In this document: piece after piece, positions 25,751 through 34,752 of the stretch
How positions within the stretch are numbered: position 1 is the stretch's first letter
Layout: each line of letters begins with the position of its first letter
Assembly (NCBI RefSeq): GCF_020404405.1
Contig: NZ_JAIZDA010000001.1
Location: 360,084-424,083 of the forward strand
DNA from: Novosphingobium sp. FKTRR1
GTDB lineage: Bacteria; Pseudomonadota; Alphaproteobacteria; Sphingomonadales; Sphingomonadaceae
Direction of reading: 5' to 3'
DNA: 64,000 nt
Made by a program: the position numbers and the translations under genes
Notes under the pieces: model-generated
The model's database searches: none
What the model was told of the DNA's origin: nothing
The model's input: only the letters and a program-made list of their open reading frames with translations

Positions 25751-28417
25751 ATGAAGACCACGAACACCGTGTTCAAGACAGGCTTGCTGCTGTCGTGCGC
25801 CATCGGCTTTGGCCTGGCCAGCAACCCGGCCTTTGCCGCCGATGCTGCACCTGCTCCGGCCGATGCGGCGGCCGCCGATGCGCCCACCGACAGCTCGGTC
25901 ATCATCGTGACGGCGCAGCGCCGCAACGAATCGATCCAGGACGTGCCGATGACGCTGCAGGCGTTCAGCGCCGACACGCTGTCCAAGCTCAACGTCACCA
26001 CTTTCAATGACCTGCTCAAGTTCACGCCCAACGTGACTTTCGGCAGCAACGGCCCCGGCCAGGGCGCCATCTTCATGCGCGGCCTGTCGGCAGGCTTTGC
26101 CGGCAACCAGTCGTCGGCCTCGATCGCGCCGTTCCCCAACGTCGCGCTGTACCTCGACGACCAGTCGATGCAGTTCCCGGCGCGCAACGCCGACGTCTAT
26201 GTCGCCGACCTTGAGCGCGTCGAAGTGCTCGAAGGGCCGCAGGGTACCCTGTTCGGCGGTGGCGCGCAGGCCGGTGTGGTCCGCTACATCACCAACAAGC
26301 CCAAGCAGAACGTCTGGGAAGGCAAGATCGAAGGCAGCTTCGGCGGCACCTCCAACGGCGCGGCCAACGCAGCGTTCAACGCCGCGATCAACATCCCGCT
26401 GATCCAGGACAAGCTGGCGATCCGCGCGGTGGTCTATGACGATCACCACGGCGGCTACATCGACAACGTCCAGAGCACGTTCCACCGTTCGGACGCCGAT
26501 ACCGGCAACTTCTATTTCAACAACGGCAACAAGGCGCTGCCCGCCAGCCAGCAGTCGAACAGCGGCCAGTACAACAACTACCCGCTGGTCAAGCGCGACT
26601 ACAACCCGATCGACTATGTCGGCGGCCGGATCGCGGCACAGTGGGACATCAACCCCGACTGGAACCTGCTGGTCACCGAAACCTTCCAGGACGTCGATGC
26701 CGAGGGCACGTTCTCGACGTACCCGATCGGTTCGGACTTCCAGAAGCTGGGCAAGCTGCAGACCACCACGTTCAGCCCGTCGTGGAACCGCGACAAGTTC
26801 TGGAACACCGCGTGGACGATCAACGGCAACGTCGGCGGCTTCAAGCTGACCTACACCGGCGCCTACATGACCCGGCACATGTCGGAACAGCAGGACTACA
26901 CCAACTATTCGCGCACCGGCGGCGGCATGTACTATCAGTGCACCGGCGGCGGCACCGGCTGGGGCAACGGCGCGCCGTACTGCTACTCGCCGGTCGCGTA
27001 TTGGGAAGACACCGTCCGCAGCACGCACCAGAGCCACGAATTCCGCGTCGCCACCCCCGATGACAAGCGCATCCGCGCCATCGTCGGTGCGTACTGGGAA
27101 TCGTTCAAGATCTATGACGTGATGAACTTCGACTACAAGACCATCCCGGCTTGCACGACCTCGCTGATCGCAGCGAACGCGGCTTGCTCGGGCGTGGTCC
27201 AGACGGTTCCGGGTTCGACGGCCACGCGTCCGGGTCTGCGCGACACCAACACCGCGTTCGGTGAAGATCTGCAGCGCGGTTACAACCAGCTGGCGTTCTT
27301 CGGTTCGGTCGATTTCGACATCCTGCCCAACCTGACGATCACCGGCGGCACGCGCTACTACAACTACAAGGCGTTCGAGACCGGTTCGCAGTACCAGACC
27401 TATGCTGGCAACTGCTATCAGGTGGTGGTCTGCGCCGTGGCCGGTGGCGGCAACGCCAACATCGACCTGCGCACCGACACCAGCCCGCGCTACACGGGCT
27501 TCAAGAGCAAGGGCGTGATCACCTGGAAGCCCAAGGACGGCACCATGGTCTACGCGCTGTTCAGCCAGGGCTTCCGTCCGGGCGGCTCGAACCGTCGCGT
27601 GGTTCCGGTGCTTCCGGGCAGCGACGGCAACGCACAGTTGCTGCGTCCGGGCGGCTGGGCTCCCGATACGCTGACCAACTGGGAAGCCGGCTTCAAGACC
27701 GACCTGTTCGACCGCAAGGTCACGCTGAACCTGTCGGCCTATTACATGAAGTGGCAGAGCGTTCAGTTCGGCTTCTTCAACCCGGCTGGCGGCTTCGGCA
27801 ACACCAGCTTCGTCACCAACGGCCCCGACTATCACATCAAGGGCGTGGAAGCGCAGTTCACCGCGCGTCCGGTAACCGGCCTGACGGTGATGGGTTCGGC
27901 CACCTACAACAAGAGCGAGCAGGCCAACGAACCTTGCCTGATCGCCAACAACCCGGCGTCGAACAACTTCGGCAAGTGCATCACCACCTACATCAAGGGT
28001 GGGGTCGCCGTGCCGGTGCAGAGCCCGTTCGGTGCCAAGGGTACGGTCACGCCGTTCAGCCCCGAATTCCAGGGCAACATCCGCGTGCGCTATGACTGGA
28101 ACGGCAAGGCCGACATCAACTGGTTCGCCAACGCCGGCCTGACCTACACCGGGTCGATGTACAACCAGCCCAGCACCTATCCGTCGGGTGATGGTGTGGT
28201 TGTTCCGGGCACCACGCTGCTGCGCTACAAGATGGACGGTTATGCCATCGTCGACGCATCGTTCGGCTTCAAGAAGGACAAGTACACCGTTACCGTGTTC
28301 GGCGAAAACCTCGCCAACACCGCCGCTTCGACGTTCACCACCTCGGCCCAGTTCATCAAGGCCGAAGTGCCGGTTCGTCCGCGCATCTACGGTGTCAAGG
28401 TTGGCGTGCAGTTCTGA
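25751..28417 (+). CDS. TonB-dependent outer-membrane receptor (copy 2), phosphonate cluster
   Basis: An 888-residue receptor. A signal peptide ends near NPAFAAD and the plug domain starts with SSVIIVTAQRRNESIQDVPM and contains GPQGTLFGGGAQAGVVRYIT. The long barrel ends in a terminal Phe (GVKVGVQF). The ATG at 25751 has an AGGGGG site. Codon choice is strikingly restricted (mostly AAC, GGC, TTC, AAG), suggesting high expression. Placement between a phosphonate-type LysR gene and a phosphonatase operon suggests it imports an organophosphonate or a conjugate of one. The ligand is inferred only from context. An intrinsic terminator follows. Confidence 0.92.
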   Translation: MKTTNTVFKTGLLLSCAIGFGLASNPAFAADAAPAPADAAAADAPTDSSVIIVTAQRRNESIQDVPMTLQAFSADTLSKLNVTTFNDLLKFTPNVTFGSNGPGQGAIFMRGLSAGFAGNQSSASIAPFPNVALYLDDQSMQFPARNADVYVADLERVEVLEGPQGTLFGGGAQAGVVRYITNKPKQNVWEGKIEGSFGGTSNGAANAAFNAAINIPLIQDKLAIRAVVYDDHHGGYIDNVQSTFHRSDADTGNFYFNNGNKALPASQQSNSGQYNNYPLVKRDYNPIDYVGGRIAAQWDINPDWNLLVTETFQDVDAEGTFSTYPIGSDFQKLGKLQTTTFSPSWNRDKFWNTAWTINGNVGGFKLTYTGAYMTRHMSEQQDYTNYSRTGGGMYYQCTGGGTGWGNGAPYCYSPVAYWEDTVRSTHQSHEFRVATPDDKRIRAIVGAYWESFKIYDVMNFDYKTIPACTTSLIAANAACSGVVQTVPGSTATRPGLRDTNTAFGEDLQRGYNQLAFFGSVDFDILPNLTITGGTRYYNYKAFETGSQYQTYAGNCYQVVVCAVAGGGNANIDLRTDTSPRYTGFKSKGVITWKPKDGTMVYALFSQGFRPGGSNRRVVPVLPGSDGNAQLLRPGGWAPDTLTNWEAGFKTDLFDRKVTLNLSAYYMKWQSVQFGFFNPAGGFGNTSFVTNGPDYHIKGVEAQFTARPVTGLTVMGSATYNKSEQANEPCLIANNPASNNFGKCITTYIKGGVAVPVQSPFGAKGTVTPFSPEFQGNIRVRYDWNGKADINWFANAGLTYTGSMYNQPSTYPSGDGVVVPGTTLLRYKMDGYAIVDASFGFKKDKYTVTVFGENLANTAASTFTTSAQFIKAEVPVRPRIYGVKVGVQF

Positions 28418-28460
28418 TCGCCACTCCGGCGACAGACTTGCAACCAGCTTGAGACAGGAG

Positions 28461-28490
28461 AAGGGTGGCGTCGCAAGCGCCACCCTTTTT
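28461..28490 (+). terminator. Intrinsic terminator after TonB receptor copy 2
   Basis: A 10-bp stem AAGGGTGGCG / CGCCACCCTT (28461-28470, 28478-28487) with a 7-nt loop is followed by TTT. It separates receptor transcription from the sulfotransferase-FAD enzyme-phnX unit, which must either have its own promoter in the following 30 bp or rely on readthrough. Confidence 0.88.
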
Positions 28491-28519
28491 CGTCGGCGCA
28501 GGGACTCTGTGACCATAAC

Positions 28520-30559
28520 ATGACTGAAATGACTTCCAGCGCGGGCACAATCGAGCAAGCCGTGACCCGGCTGCGCGACCTGCAACGCGCCAACCGGCAC
28601 GATGCCGCGCTGCAGGCGGTGCAACCGCTGCTGGCCGCCCATCCGCTGAACCGCGATCTTGCCCTGATCGAGGCGATCAGCCTGCGCCATCTGCATCGCT
28701 TCGACGATTGCCTGGCGCGGCTTGACGTGCTGATGGACCGGCAACCGGGCTACAGCCTTGGCTGGCAGGAGCGCGGACTTGTCCACATCGCGCAACGCGA
28801 TGCGCCGCTGGCCATCGCCGCGCTGGTGCGCGCGGTGGCGATCAACCCCGCGCTGCCGATGGCTTGGCGCATGCTGGAAGGCGTCTATCGGCTGGTCGGC
28901 GACACCGCCAACGCCGCGCACGCCGCCGCCCAAGGCGCCGCGCTCAAGGCCTTGCCGCCCGAGGTGGTCCACGCCACCGCGCTGTTTTCCGATGGCGATC
29001 TGGTTCCGGCAGAGGCCATCATCCGCCAGTTCCTGATCGGGTTCGGCGATCATCCCGAAGCGATGCGCCTGCTCGCCCGGATCGGTCTGGCGCGCGAAGT
29101 GCTCGACGATGCCGAGGCCTTGCTCGCCGCTGCACTGACGATCGCGCCCGACCACCGGCCCGCCCGCATCGACTACATCGACGTGCTGATCGCCCGCCAC
29201 AAGTATGCCGAAGCCGACCGCGAACTGGCCCCGCTGCTGGCCGCAACCCCGCACGACCAGCGGCTGCGCACGCAGGCCGGCACGATCTGCGTCGGGCTTG
29301 GCCGCCATGACGATGCCATCGCGCATTACCGTTCGCTGCTGGCCGACCTGCCGGTCCTGCCCGACGATCCGGTCAACCGCGCGACCCGCGCCGACCTCAA
29401 CTTGTGGATGGGCCACGCGCTCAAGACCATCGGCCAACGCGATGCCGCCATCGCCGCCTACCGCGAAGCCGCCGCCATCCGCCCCGAATTCGGCGATGCC
29501 TGGTGGAGCCTTGCCAACCTCAAGACCTTCCGCTTCACCGACGCCGATATCGCGGTGATGCAGGCGGGCGAAGCGAGCGAGGCCACCGCCCCGGTCGATC
29601 GCGTCCATCTTGCCTTTGCGCTGGGCAAGGCGCTGGAGGACAAGCGCGATCACGCCGCCTCGTGGGACTATTACGCGCGCGGCAACGGCCACCGCCGCGC
29701 CGAAAGCCGCTATCGCCCCGAAGTCATCGAAACCAACACCGCCGAGCAGATCCGCGTGTGCACCGGCGCCTTCTTTGCCGAGCGCGCGGGCTGGGGCTGC
29801 GCCGCGCGCGATCCCATCTTCGTGCTGGGCCTGCCGCGCGCTGGCTCGACCCTGCTCGAACAGATCCTCGCCAGCCATCCGCAGATCGAGGGTACGCAGG
29901 AGCTGCCCGATATCCAGCGCATCGTGCTCGAACTGCAGGGCCGCGAGCCCGATCTCGACCATCCGCGCTATCCCGGCACGATGGCCGACCTGACGGCGGA
30001 TCAGGCGCGCGCGCTGGGCGAGCGCTACCTTGCCGACACCCGCGTCCATCGCAGCGAGGGGCGGCCGCTGTTCATCGACAAGATGCCCAACAACTTCCGC
30101 CATATCGGGCTGATCCACCTGATCCTGCCAAATGCGACGATCATCGATGCCCGGCGCGAGCCGATGGCCTGCTGCTTTTCCAACCTCAAGCAACTGTTCG
30201 CGCAAGGGCAGGAGTTCACTTACGCGGTCGACGATATCGCGCGCTATTATCGCACCTATCTGAACCTGATGCGCCACTGGGACACCGCGCTGCCCGGCCG
30301 GGTGCTGCGCGTGATCCATGAGGATGTGATCGACGATCTGGAAGGGCAGGTCCGGCGGATGCTCGATGCCTGCGGCGTGCCGTTCGACCCGGCCTGCCTT
30401 GCCTTTCACGAAAACCGCCGTTCGGTCCGCACCCCCAGCTCGGAACAAGTGCGTCAGCCGCTATTTCGAACTGGACTAGACCAATGGCGAAGCTATGAAG
30501 CGTGGCTGGAACCGCTGGAGTTGGCGCTGGGTGATGCGCTGACCACCTGGCGGACCTGA
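28520..30559 (+). CDS. TPR-repeat sulfotransferase family protein (copy 2)
   Basis: 679 residues. TPR-like helical repeats fill residues ~1-400, and a sulfotransferase domain follows with the PAPS loop IFVLGLPRAGSTLLEQILAS near residue 430, FIDKMPNNFRH, and IIDARREPMACCFSNLKQ. It is a clear paralogue of the protein encoded at 9687-11633: both share IEGTQELP, CCFSN and VRT-SSEQVR-P. It opens an apparent operon with the FAD oxidoreductase (18 nt away) and phnX (4-nt overlap). A sulfotransferase in a phosphonate-degrading operon is unexpected. It might sulfate or desulfate a conjugated substrate, or modify the adjacent receptor. No obvious Shine-Dalgarno precedes the ATG. Confidence 0.88.
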   Translation: MTEMTSSAGTIEQAVTRLRDLQRANRHDAALQAVQPLLAAHPLNRDLALIEAISLRHLHRFDDCLARLDVLMDRQPGYSLGWQERGLVHIAQRDAPLAIAALVRAVAINPALPMAWRMLEGVYRLVGDTANAAHAAAQGAALKALPPEVVHATALFSDGDLVPAEAIIRQFLIGFGDHPEAMRLLARIGLAREVLDDAEALLAAALTIAPDHRPARIDYIDVLIARHKYAEADRELAPLLAATPHDQRLRTQAGTICVGLGRHDDAIAHYRSLLADLPVLPDDPVNRATRADLNLWMGHALKTIGQRDAAIAAYREAAAIRPEFGDAWWSLANLKTFRFTDADIAVMQAGEASEATAPVDRVHLAFALGKALEDKRDHAASWDYYARGNGHRRAESRYRPEVIETNTAEQIRVCTGAFFAERAGWGCAARDPIFVLGLPRAGSTLLEQILASHPQIEGTQELPDIQRIVLELQGREPDLDHPRYPGTMADLTADQARALGERYLADTRVHRSEGRPLFIDKMPNNFRHIGLIHLILPNATIIDARREPMACCFSNLKQLFAQGQEFTYAVDDIARYYRTYLNLMRHWDTALPGRVLRVIHEDVIDDLEGQVRRMLDACGVPFDPACLAFHENRRSVRTPSSEQVRQPLFRTGLDQWRSYEAWLEPLELALGDALTTWRT

Positions 30560-30576
30560 TGGAGGATTGAGGACCG

Positions 30577-31719
30577 GTGACCCAACCATTTGATCTTGCA
30601 GTAATCGGCGGCGGGGTAATCGGCCTTGCCCATGCCCTTGTCGCGGCGCGGGCGGGCAAGCGTGTGGTCGTGATCGAGCGCGACTCGCGTGCCAACGGCG
30701 CCTCGATCCGCAACTTCGGCTTCGTCACCGTGACCGGACAGGAACGCGGGTTGAGCTGGCAACTGGCCCGCCGCACGCGCGACATCTGGGCCGAAATCGC
30801 AGAGCCCGCGGGCATCGCGGTCGAACATCGCGGGCTCTACATGACCGCGCGCTCGGACGAAGCGATGGCGGTGATCGAGGCCTTTCTGCAGACCGAAATG
30901 GGCGAAGGCTGCCGCCTGATCGAGCCCGATGCGTTTCGCGCCGCCGCTTCGGGCCTTGGTGGCCCCGACCTCAAGGGCGCGCTGCATTCCAGCCACGAAC
31001 TGCGCGTGGAATCGCGCGATGCCATCCCGCGTCTGGCCGCCTGGCTGGAAGCGCGCTGTGGCGTCACGTTCATGAACCGCACGGTCGCCTTTGACGTGAC
31101 CTGCCCGCGCATCCTGACCTCGCGCGGGGTGGTCGAAGCGGGTGCGGCGGTGATCTGTCCGGGCGACGACTTCAGCACCTTGCACGCCGATCGCATCGCC
31201 GATTACGGGATCAAGCGCTGCCGCCTGTCGATGCTGCGGCTGGCCGATCCGGGGCACCGCCTGCCCGGCGCGCTGATGAGCGACCTCGGCCTGGTGCGCT
31301 ATCGCGGCTATGGCGCCCTGCCGGAAGCGCGCGCGCTCGAAGCCAAATTGCGCGCCGAACAGCCGCGCCATTTCGACAACGGCGTCCACTTGATCGTGGT
31401 GCAAAGCGGCGATGGCAGTCTGGTGGTCGGTGACAGCCACCACTACGACGAACTGCCCGGCCCGTTTGCCCCCGCAAGCGCCGAGGACGATATCCTCGAT
31501 GAATACCACCGCGCCTTCGGCCAGCCTGCGCCCACCGTGCTGGAGCGCTGGACCGGCGTCTATGCCGTGGCCGATGACCGCACGTTCCTGGTCGACACCC
31601 CGTCGGACAACGTGCGGCTGGTGATCGTCACCAGCGGCACCGGCGCATCGACCGGATTCGGCATTGCCGAGCGCGTGCTTGGCGACCTTTTGAACATTCC
31701 CGCAGGAGTTGCAGCATGA
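30577..31719 (+). CDS. FAD-dependent oxidoreductase of phosphonate catabolism (TIGR03364/Pbf type)
   Basis: A 380-residue DAO-fold flavoenzyme. The N-terminus has the Rossmann motif DLAVIGGGVIGLAHALVAAR, then RANGASIRNFGFVTVTGQ. The C-terminus has ERWTGVYAV and TSGTGASTGFGIAERVL. This resembles the FAD oxidoreductases repeatedly found beside PhnX. Work on such enzymes (PbfC/PbfD) showed oxidation of N-alkylated 2-aminoethylphosphonate, with some releasing phosphonoacetaldehyde directly. The GTG start at 30577 is preceded by GGAGG/GAGGA. Its stop overlaps the phnX ATG by 4 nt. With no PhnW aminotransferase visible, this enzyme is the best candidate to supply PhnX's substrate. Confidence 0.82.
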   Translation: MTQPFDLAVIGGGVIGLAHALVAARAGKRVVVIERDSRANGASIRNFGFVTVTGQERGLSWQLARRTRDIWAEIAEPAGIAVEHRGLYMTARSDEAMAVIEAFLQTEMGEGCRLIEPDAFRAAASGLGGPDLKGALHSSHELRVESRDAIPRLAAWLEARCGVTFMNRTVAFDVTCPRILTSRGVVEAGAAVICPGDDFSTLHADRIADYGIKRCRLSMLRLADPGHRLPGALMSDLGLVRYRGYGALPEARALEAKLRAEQPRHFDNGVHLIVVQSGDGSLVVGDSHHYDELPGPFAPASAEDDILDEYHRAFGQPAPTVLERWTGVYAVADDRTFLVDTPSDNVRLVIVTSGTGASTGFGIAERVLGDLLNIPAGVAA

Positions 31720-32534
31720 CCAGCCCCCTCGCTTCCTTCCCGGTACAGGCCGTCGTGTTCGACTGGGCCGGCACCGTCATCGATTTCGGCTGCATGGCCC
31801 CGATCCATGCGCTGATGGGCGTGTTCGCGGCCGATGGCCTGCCGATCAGCGAGGCCGAAGCCCGCGCCGACATGGGCAAGGCCAAGCTTGACCACTTGCG
31901 CGCGATCCTGGCCGAGCCGGGCGTCGCCGCTCGCTGGCTGGCGGCCAAGGGCGCCCCCTCGACCGAGGACGACGTGACGCGGCTCTATGCCCTGCTCGAA
32001 CCGGCGATGCTCGAAGCGGCCACGCGCGCGGCGGTGCTGATTCCGGGCGCGGTCGAAACGGTCGACAGCCTGCGCGCACTGGGCGTCAAGATCGGCTCGG
32101 GCACCGGCTATACCCGCGAGATGATGGCCGGCATCCTGCCCGCCGCACAGGAACAGGGCTATGCCCCCGACGTGGTGATCTGCGCCGGTGAGACCCCCAG
32201 CGGCCGCCCTGCCCCGCTGATGACCTGGGCCGCGCTGATCCAGTTGGATGCATGGCCCGCCAACCGCTGCATCAAGGTGGATGACGCGCCGGTCGGTATC
32301 GCCGAAGGCAAGTCGGCTGGCGCATGGACCATCGGCCTGTCGGCGTCGGGCAACGAAGTGGGCGTCGATCTGGCGACCTACCGCGCCCTGCCCGAAGCCG
32401 AACGCGCCGAGCGCGTGGGCCAGGCCGAAGCGCGGCTGCGCGCCGCCGGGGCCGACTATGTGATCGAGGACATCTCGCAGTTGCTGCCGGTGGTGCACGA
32501 AATCGCGGGACGGATCGCCGCTGCCGCAGAGTAA
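31716..32534 (+). CDS. phnX: Phosphonoacetaldehyde hydrolase (phosphonatase)
   Basis: A 272-residue HAD-superfamily enzyme. The nucleophile motif VFDWAGTVIDFG places the attacking Asp at D16. The phosphonatase-specific Schiff-base lysine is K57 in MGKAKLDHLRAI. Further motifs are GSGTGYTREMM and KVDDAPVGIAEGKSAGAWT. It cleaves the C-P bond of phosphonoacetaldehyde to acetaldehyde and phosphate in the cytoplasm. Translation is coupled to the upstream FAD oxidoreductase by an ATGA overlap. It ends 7 nt before a convergent TetR gene. Confidence 0.95.
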   Translation: MTSPLASFPVQAVVFDWAGTVIDFGCMAPIHALMGVFAADGLPISEAEARADMGKAKLDHLRAILAEPGVAARWLAAKGAPSTEDDVTRLYALLEPAMLEAATRAAVLIPGAVETVDSLRALGVKIGSGTGYTREMMAGILPAAQEQGYAPDVVICAGETPSGRPAPLMTWAALIQLDAWPANRCIKVDDAPVGIAEGKSAGAWTIGLSASGNEVGVDLATYRALPEAERAERVGQAEARLRAAGADYVIEDISQLLPVVHEIAGRIAAAAE

Positions 32535-32541
32535 ACCCCGT

Positions 32542-33201
32542 TCAGCGCGGCGCCAGCCCCCGCACAAGGATGCGGGCGGCATGGCGCACTTCGCGCTCGA
32601 TCGTGGCGGCGTCGGGTGTGGCTTCAAGGCCGATCGCGACCCGCATGTGCAGGTCGGCCTTGACCATCCCCAGAAACTGCCCCGCCGCCAGACGCTGGTC
32701 GGTCGACACGATTTGGCCGCGCTCGGCAAAGCGTTGCAGGGTCTGGGTCAGCGCCTCAAACAGGATTTCGGGGCCGGAACGCATGAACATGGCCGCGATT
32801 TCGGGAAAGCGCCGACTCTCGGCATGGACGGTGCGGTACAGCTCGATCGCTTCGGGCTGGAACAGCGCGGTCATGAATTGCAGCCCGAACGACACCAGCA
32901 GCGCCTCAAGATCATCGCCGTCGGCTTCGGCGATGGCCTGCAAGGGCGCCACAACCTCGCCGCAACGCTGCTGGATGACCGCCTCGAACAGCAGTTCCTT
33001 GGACGGGAAGTATTTGTAAAGCGTGGCTTTCGACCCACCGAGCCGGGCCGCGATCGTCGACATCGAGGTGGCGCCATAGCCGTCCTCGGCAAAGACGCGG
33101 GCAGCCACCGCCAGGATATGCTCGCGGCGTTCATCGGGGCTGGCCCGGCCAAGTCGGCATTTGGGAGGGCTGCACGTTAGGGCTTCGGGCTTGGTGACCA
33201 T
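32542..33201 (-). CDS. TetR/AcrR-family transcriptional repressor of the efflux operon
   Basis: A 219-residue regulator with an N-terminal TetR helix-turn-helix (HILAVAARVFAEDGYGATSM, STIAARLGGSKATLYKYFPS) and an all-helical ligand domain of the AefR-like C-terminal type. It diverges from a three-gene efflux operon and presumably represses it. A related 16-bp sequence occurs at its own start codon and at the efflux gene's leader (33194-33209, 33252-33267). ATG at 33201 is chosen; a GTG at 33210 would add three residues. Confidence 0.88.
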   Translation of the reverse strand: MVTKPEALTCSPPKCRLGRASPDERREHILAVAARVFAEDGYGATSMSTIAARLGGSKATLYKYFPSKELLFEAVIQQRCGEVVAPLQAIAEADGDDLEALLVSFGLQFMTALFQPEAIELYRTVHAESRRFPEIAAMFMRSGPEILFEALTQTLQRFAERGQIVSTDQRLAAGQFLGMVKADLHMRVAIGLEATPDAATIEREVRHAARILVRGLAPR

Positions 33202-33267
33202 TCCGTACACTTAGCGCTTGACTCGACTCGTTCAAGAGGACTTTTGCGTTAGTGACCGAACGGTACA
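33194..33267. promoter_or_regulatory. Candidate TetR operators: two copies of GTGACC-N5-GTACA
   Basis: GTGACC-N5-GTACA occurs at 33194-33209 (overlapping the TetR start codon) and at 33252-33267 (leader of the efflux operon), in the same orientation and 58 bp apart. The second copy contains the near-palindrome ACCGAACGGT. Position and duplication suit a repressor that controls both directions. Confidence 0.45.
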
Positions 33268-33281
33268 GTAAAGGTTGCCGC

Positions 33282-34727
33282 ATGATCCCCCGACTTGCCC
33301 GCCAAAACCACATCCGAACGGCGCTGCTTGGGCTGATGCTCGGCGCATCGACCCTGTTGGCAGGCTGCGCGGCCATTCCATCCAGCGGTCCCGTTCCGAC
33401 CGTGAAGTCGTTGCAAAGCGTCGCTGCCACCAGCCTGCCGACTGATCCTGCGACACGTTGGCCGGACGAGGATTGGTGGAGCGGCCTTGGCGATCCGCAA
33501 CTGTCGGCGCTGATCACAGAAGCCCTTGCCGGATCGCCCTCGCTCGCCGCCGCCGATGCCCGGCTTGAGCGCGCGCGCGGCGTTGCGCGGGCCAGCGGCG
33601 CGGCCTTGCTGCCCGCAGCATCGGCTTCGGGCAGCGCGGGCGAAAACCGCCAGAGCTACAACAACGGCATTCCGCCCCAATTCGTGCCCCACGGTTGGAA
33701 CGATGTCGGCCGGGCCAGCCTCGACCTGTCGTACGAGATCGATTTCTTCGGGCGCAACCGTGCCGCCTTGCGCGCCGCCACGTCCGAACGGCAGGCCGCC
33801 GAGATCGAGGCCAAGGCCGCCCGGCTGGTGCTGGCGACCGCGGTGGCCGATGCCTACGCCGATCTGGGCCGTGCCGCCGCGCTGCGCGATGTGCGGGTCG
33901 AAGCCTTGCGCATCCGTCAGGAAACTGCCGCGCTGGTCACGCGCAAGACCGCCAACGGCCTTGCCAATCGCGGTGAGCAGCGTCAGGCCGAAGCGGCTGT
34001 GCCGGTGGCGCAGGCCGATCTGGTCGCCGCCGAAGAAGCCGTGCAACTTGGCCGCAACCGGCTGGCCGCGCTGCTGGGCGCCGGACCCGATCGCGGCGCT
34101 TCGATCAGCGTTCCCGCCATCAAGACCCTGCCCGCGCTGGGCGTGCCCTCGCAACTGGCGCTCGATCTGGTCGGCCGCCGCTCGGATATCGCCGCCGCGC
34201 GGGCGCAGACCGAAGCGGCCGCCGCCCGCATCGGCGTCGCGCGGGCTGCGTTCTATCCCAATGTCAACCTGACCGCGCTGGTCGGCTTCCAGTCGCTCGG
34301 GCTTGACCTGCTGACCCGCAGCGGCTCACAGATCGGACAGGCCGGTGCCGCAATCAGCCTGCCGCTGTTCCAGGGCGGGCGACTGGCGGGCAACTATACC
34401 GCCGCGCGCGCCGACTATGCCGCCGCCGTGGCGCAATACGACGACACCCTGATCCGGGCGGTGCGCGAAGTGGCCGACGCCAGCGCCAGCCGCACCTCGG
34501 TCCACGCGCAACTGACCGCGCTGGGCGATGCGGTGGACCGGTCGCAAGAGGCCTTCCGCATTGCCCGCGCCCGCTATGACGGCGGCCTTTCGCCTTATCT
34601 GACCGTGCTTTCCGCCGAAGATGCGCTGCTGCGCAACCGCCAGTTGCAGGCCGATCTGCAGGCGCGCGCGCTGTCGGTCGATATCGCGCTGATCCGCGCC
34701 CTTGGCGGCGGCTTCCACCAGATCTGA
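33282..34727 (+). CDS. Outer-membrane factor lipoprotein of a tripartite efflux pump (NodT/OprM type)
   Basis: 481 residues. A signal sequence with lipobox (STLLAGC) is followed by WPDEDWWSGLGDPQLSALI and two long TolC-like helical repeats (ARLERARGVARASGAALLP, then the duplicated pattern in the second half with YPNVNLTALVGFQSLG). The family forms trimeric channels through the outer membrane for drug or metabolite export. ATG at 33282 is chosen over an upstream GTG (33252) because the signal peptide begins there, an AAAGG site precedes it, and the upstream codons coincide with the candidate operator. It begins a three-gene rightward operon. Confidence 0.9.
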   Translation: MIPRLARQNHIRTALLGLMLGASTLLAGCAAIPSSGPVPTVKSLQSVAATSLPTDPATRWPDEDWWSGLGDPQLSALITEALAGSPSLAAADARLERARGVARASGAALLPAASASGSAGENRQSYNNGIPPQFVPHGWNDVGRASLDLSYEIDFFGRNRAALRAATSERQAAEIEAKAARLVLATAVADAYADLGRAAALRDVRVEALRIRQETAALVTRKTANGLANRGEQRQAEAAVPVAQADLVAAEEAVQLGRNRLAALLGAGPDRGASISVPAIKTLPALGVPSQLALDLVGRRSDIAAARAQTEAAAARIGVARAAFYPNVNLTALVGFQSLGLDLLTRSGSQIGQAGAAISLPLFQGGRLAGNYTAARADYAAAVAQYDDTLIRAVREVADASASRTSVHAQLTALGDAVDRSQEAFRIARARYDGGLSPYLTVLSAEDALLRNRQLQADLQARALSVDIALIRALGGGFHQI

Positions 34728-34752
34728 CCCCATTCCCTCACAGGACAATCCC

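Noticed and set aside
25619..30448. A 1609-codon open frame on the minus strand
   Set aside because: It lies entirely opposite TonB receptor copy 2 and TPR-sulfotransferase copy 2, both with strong homology. Long antisense frames are expected from GC-rich codon bias, and the translation is Arg/His/Gln-rich without domains.
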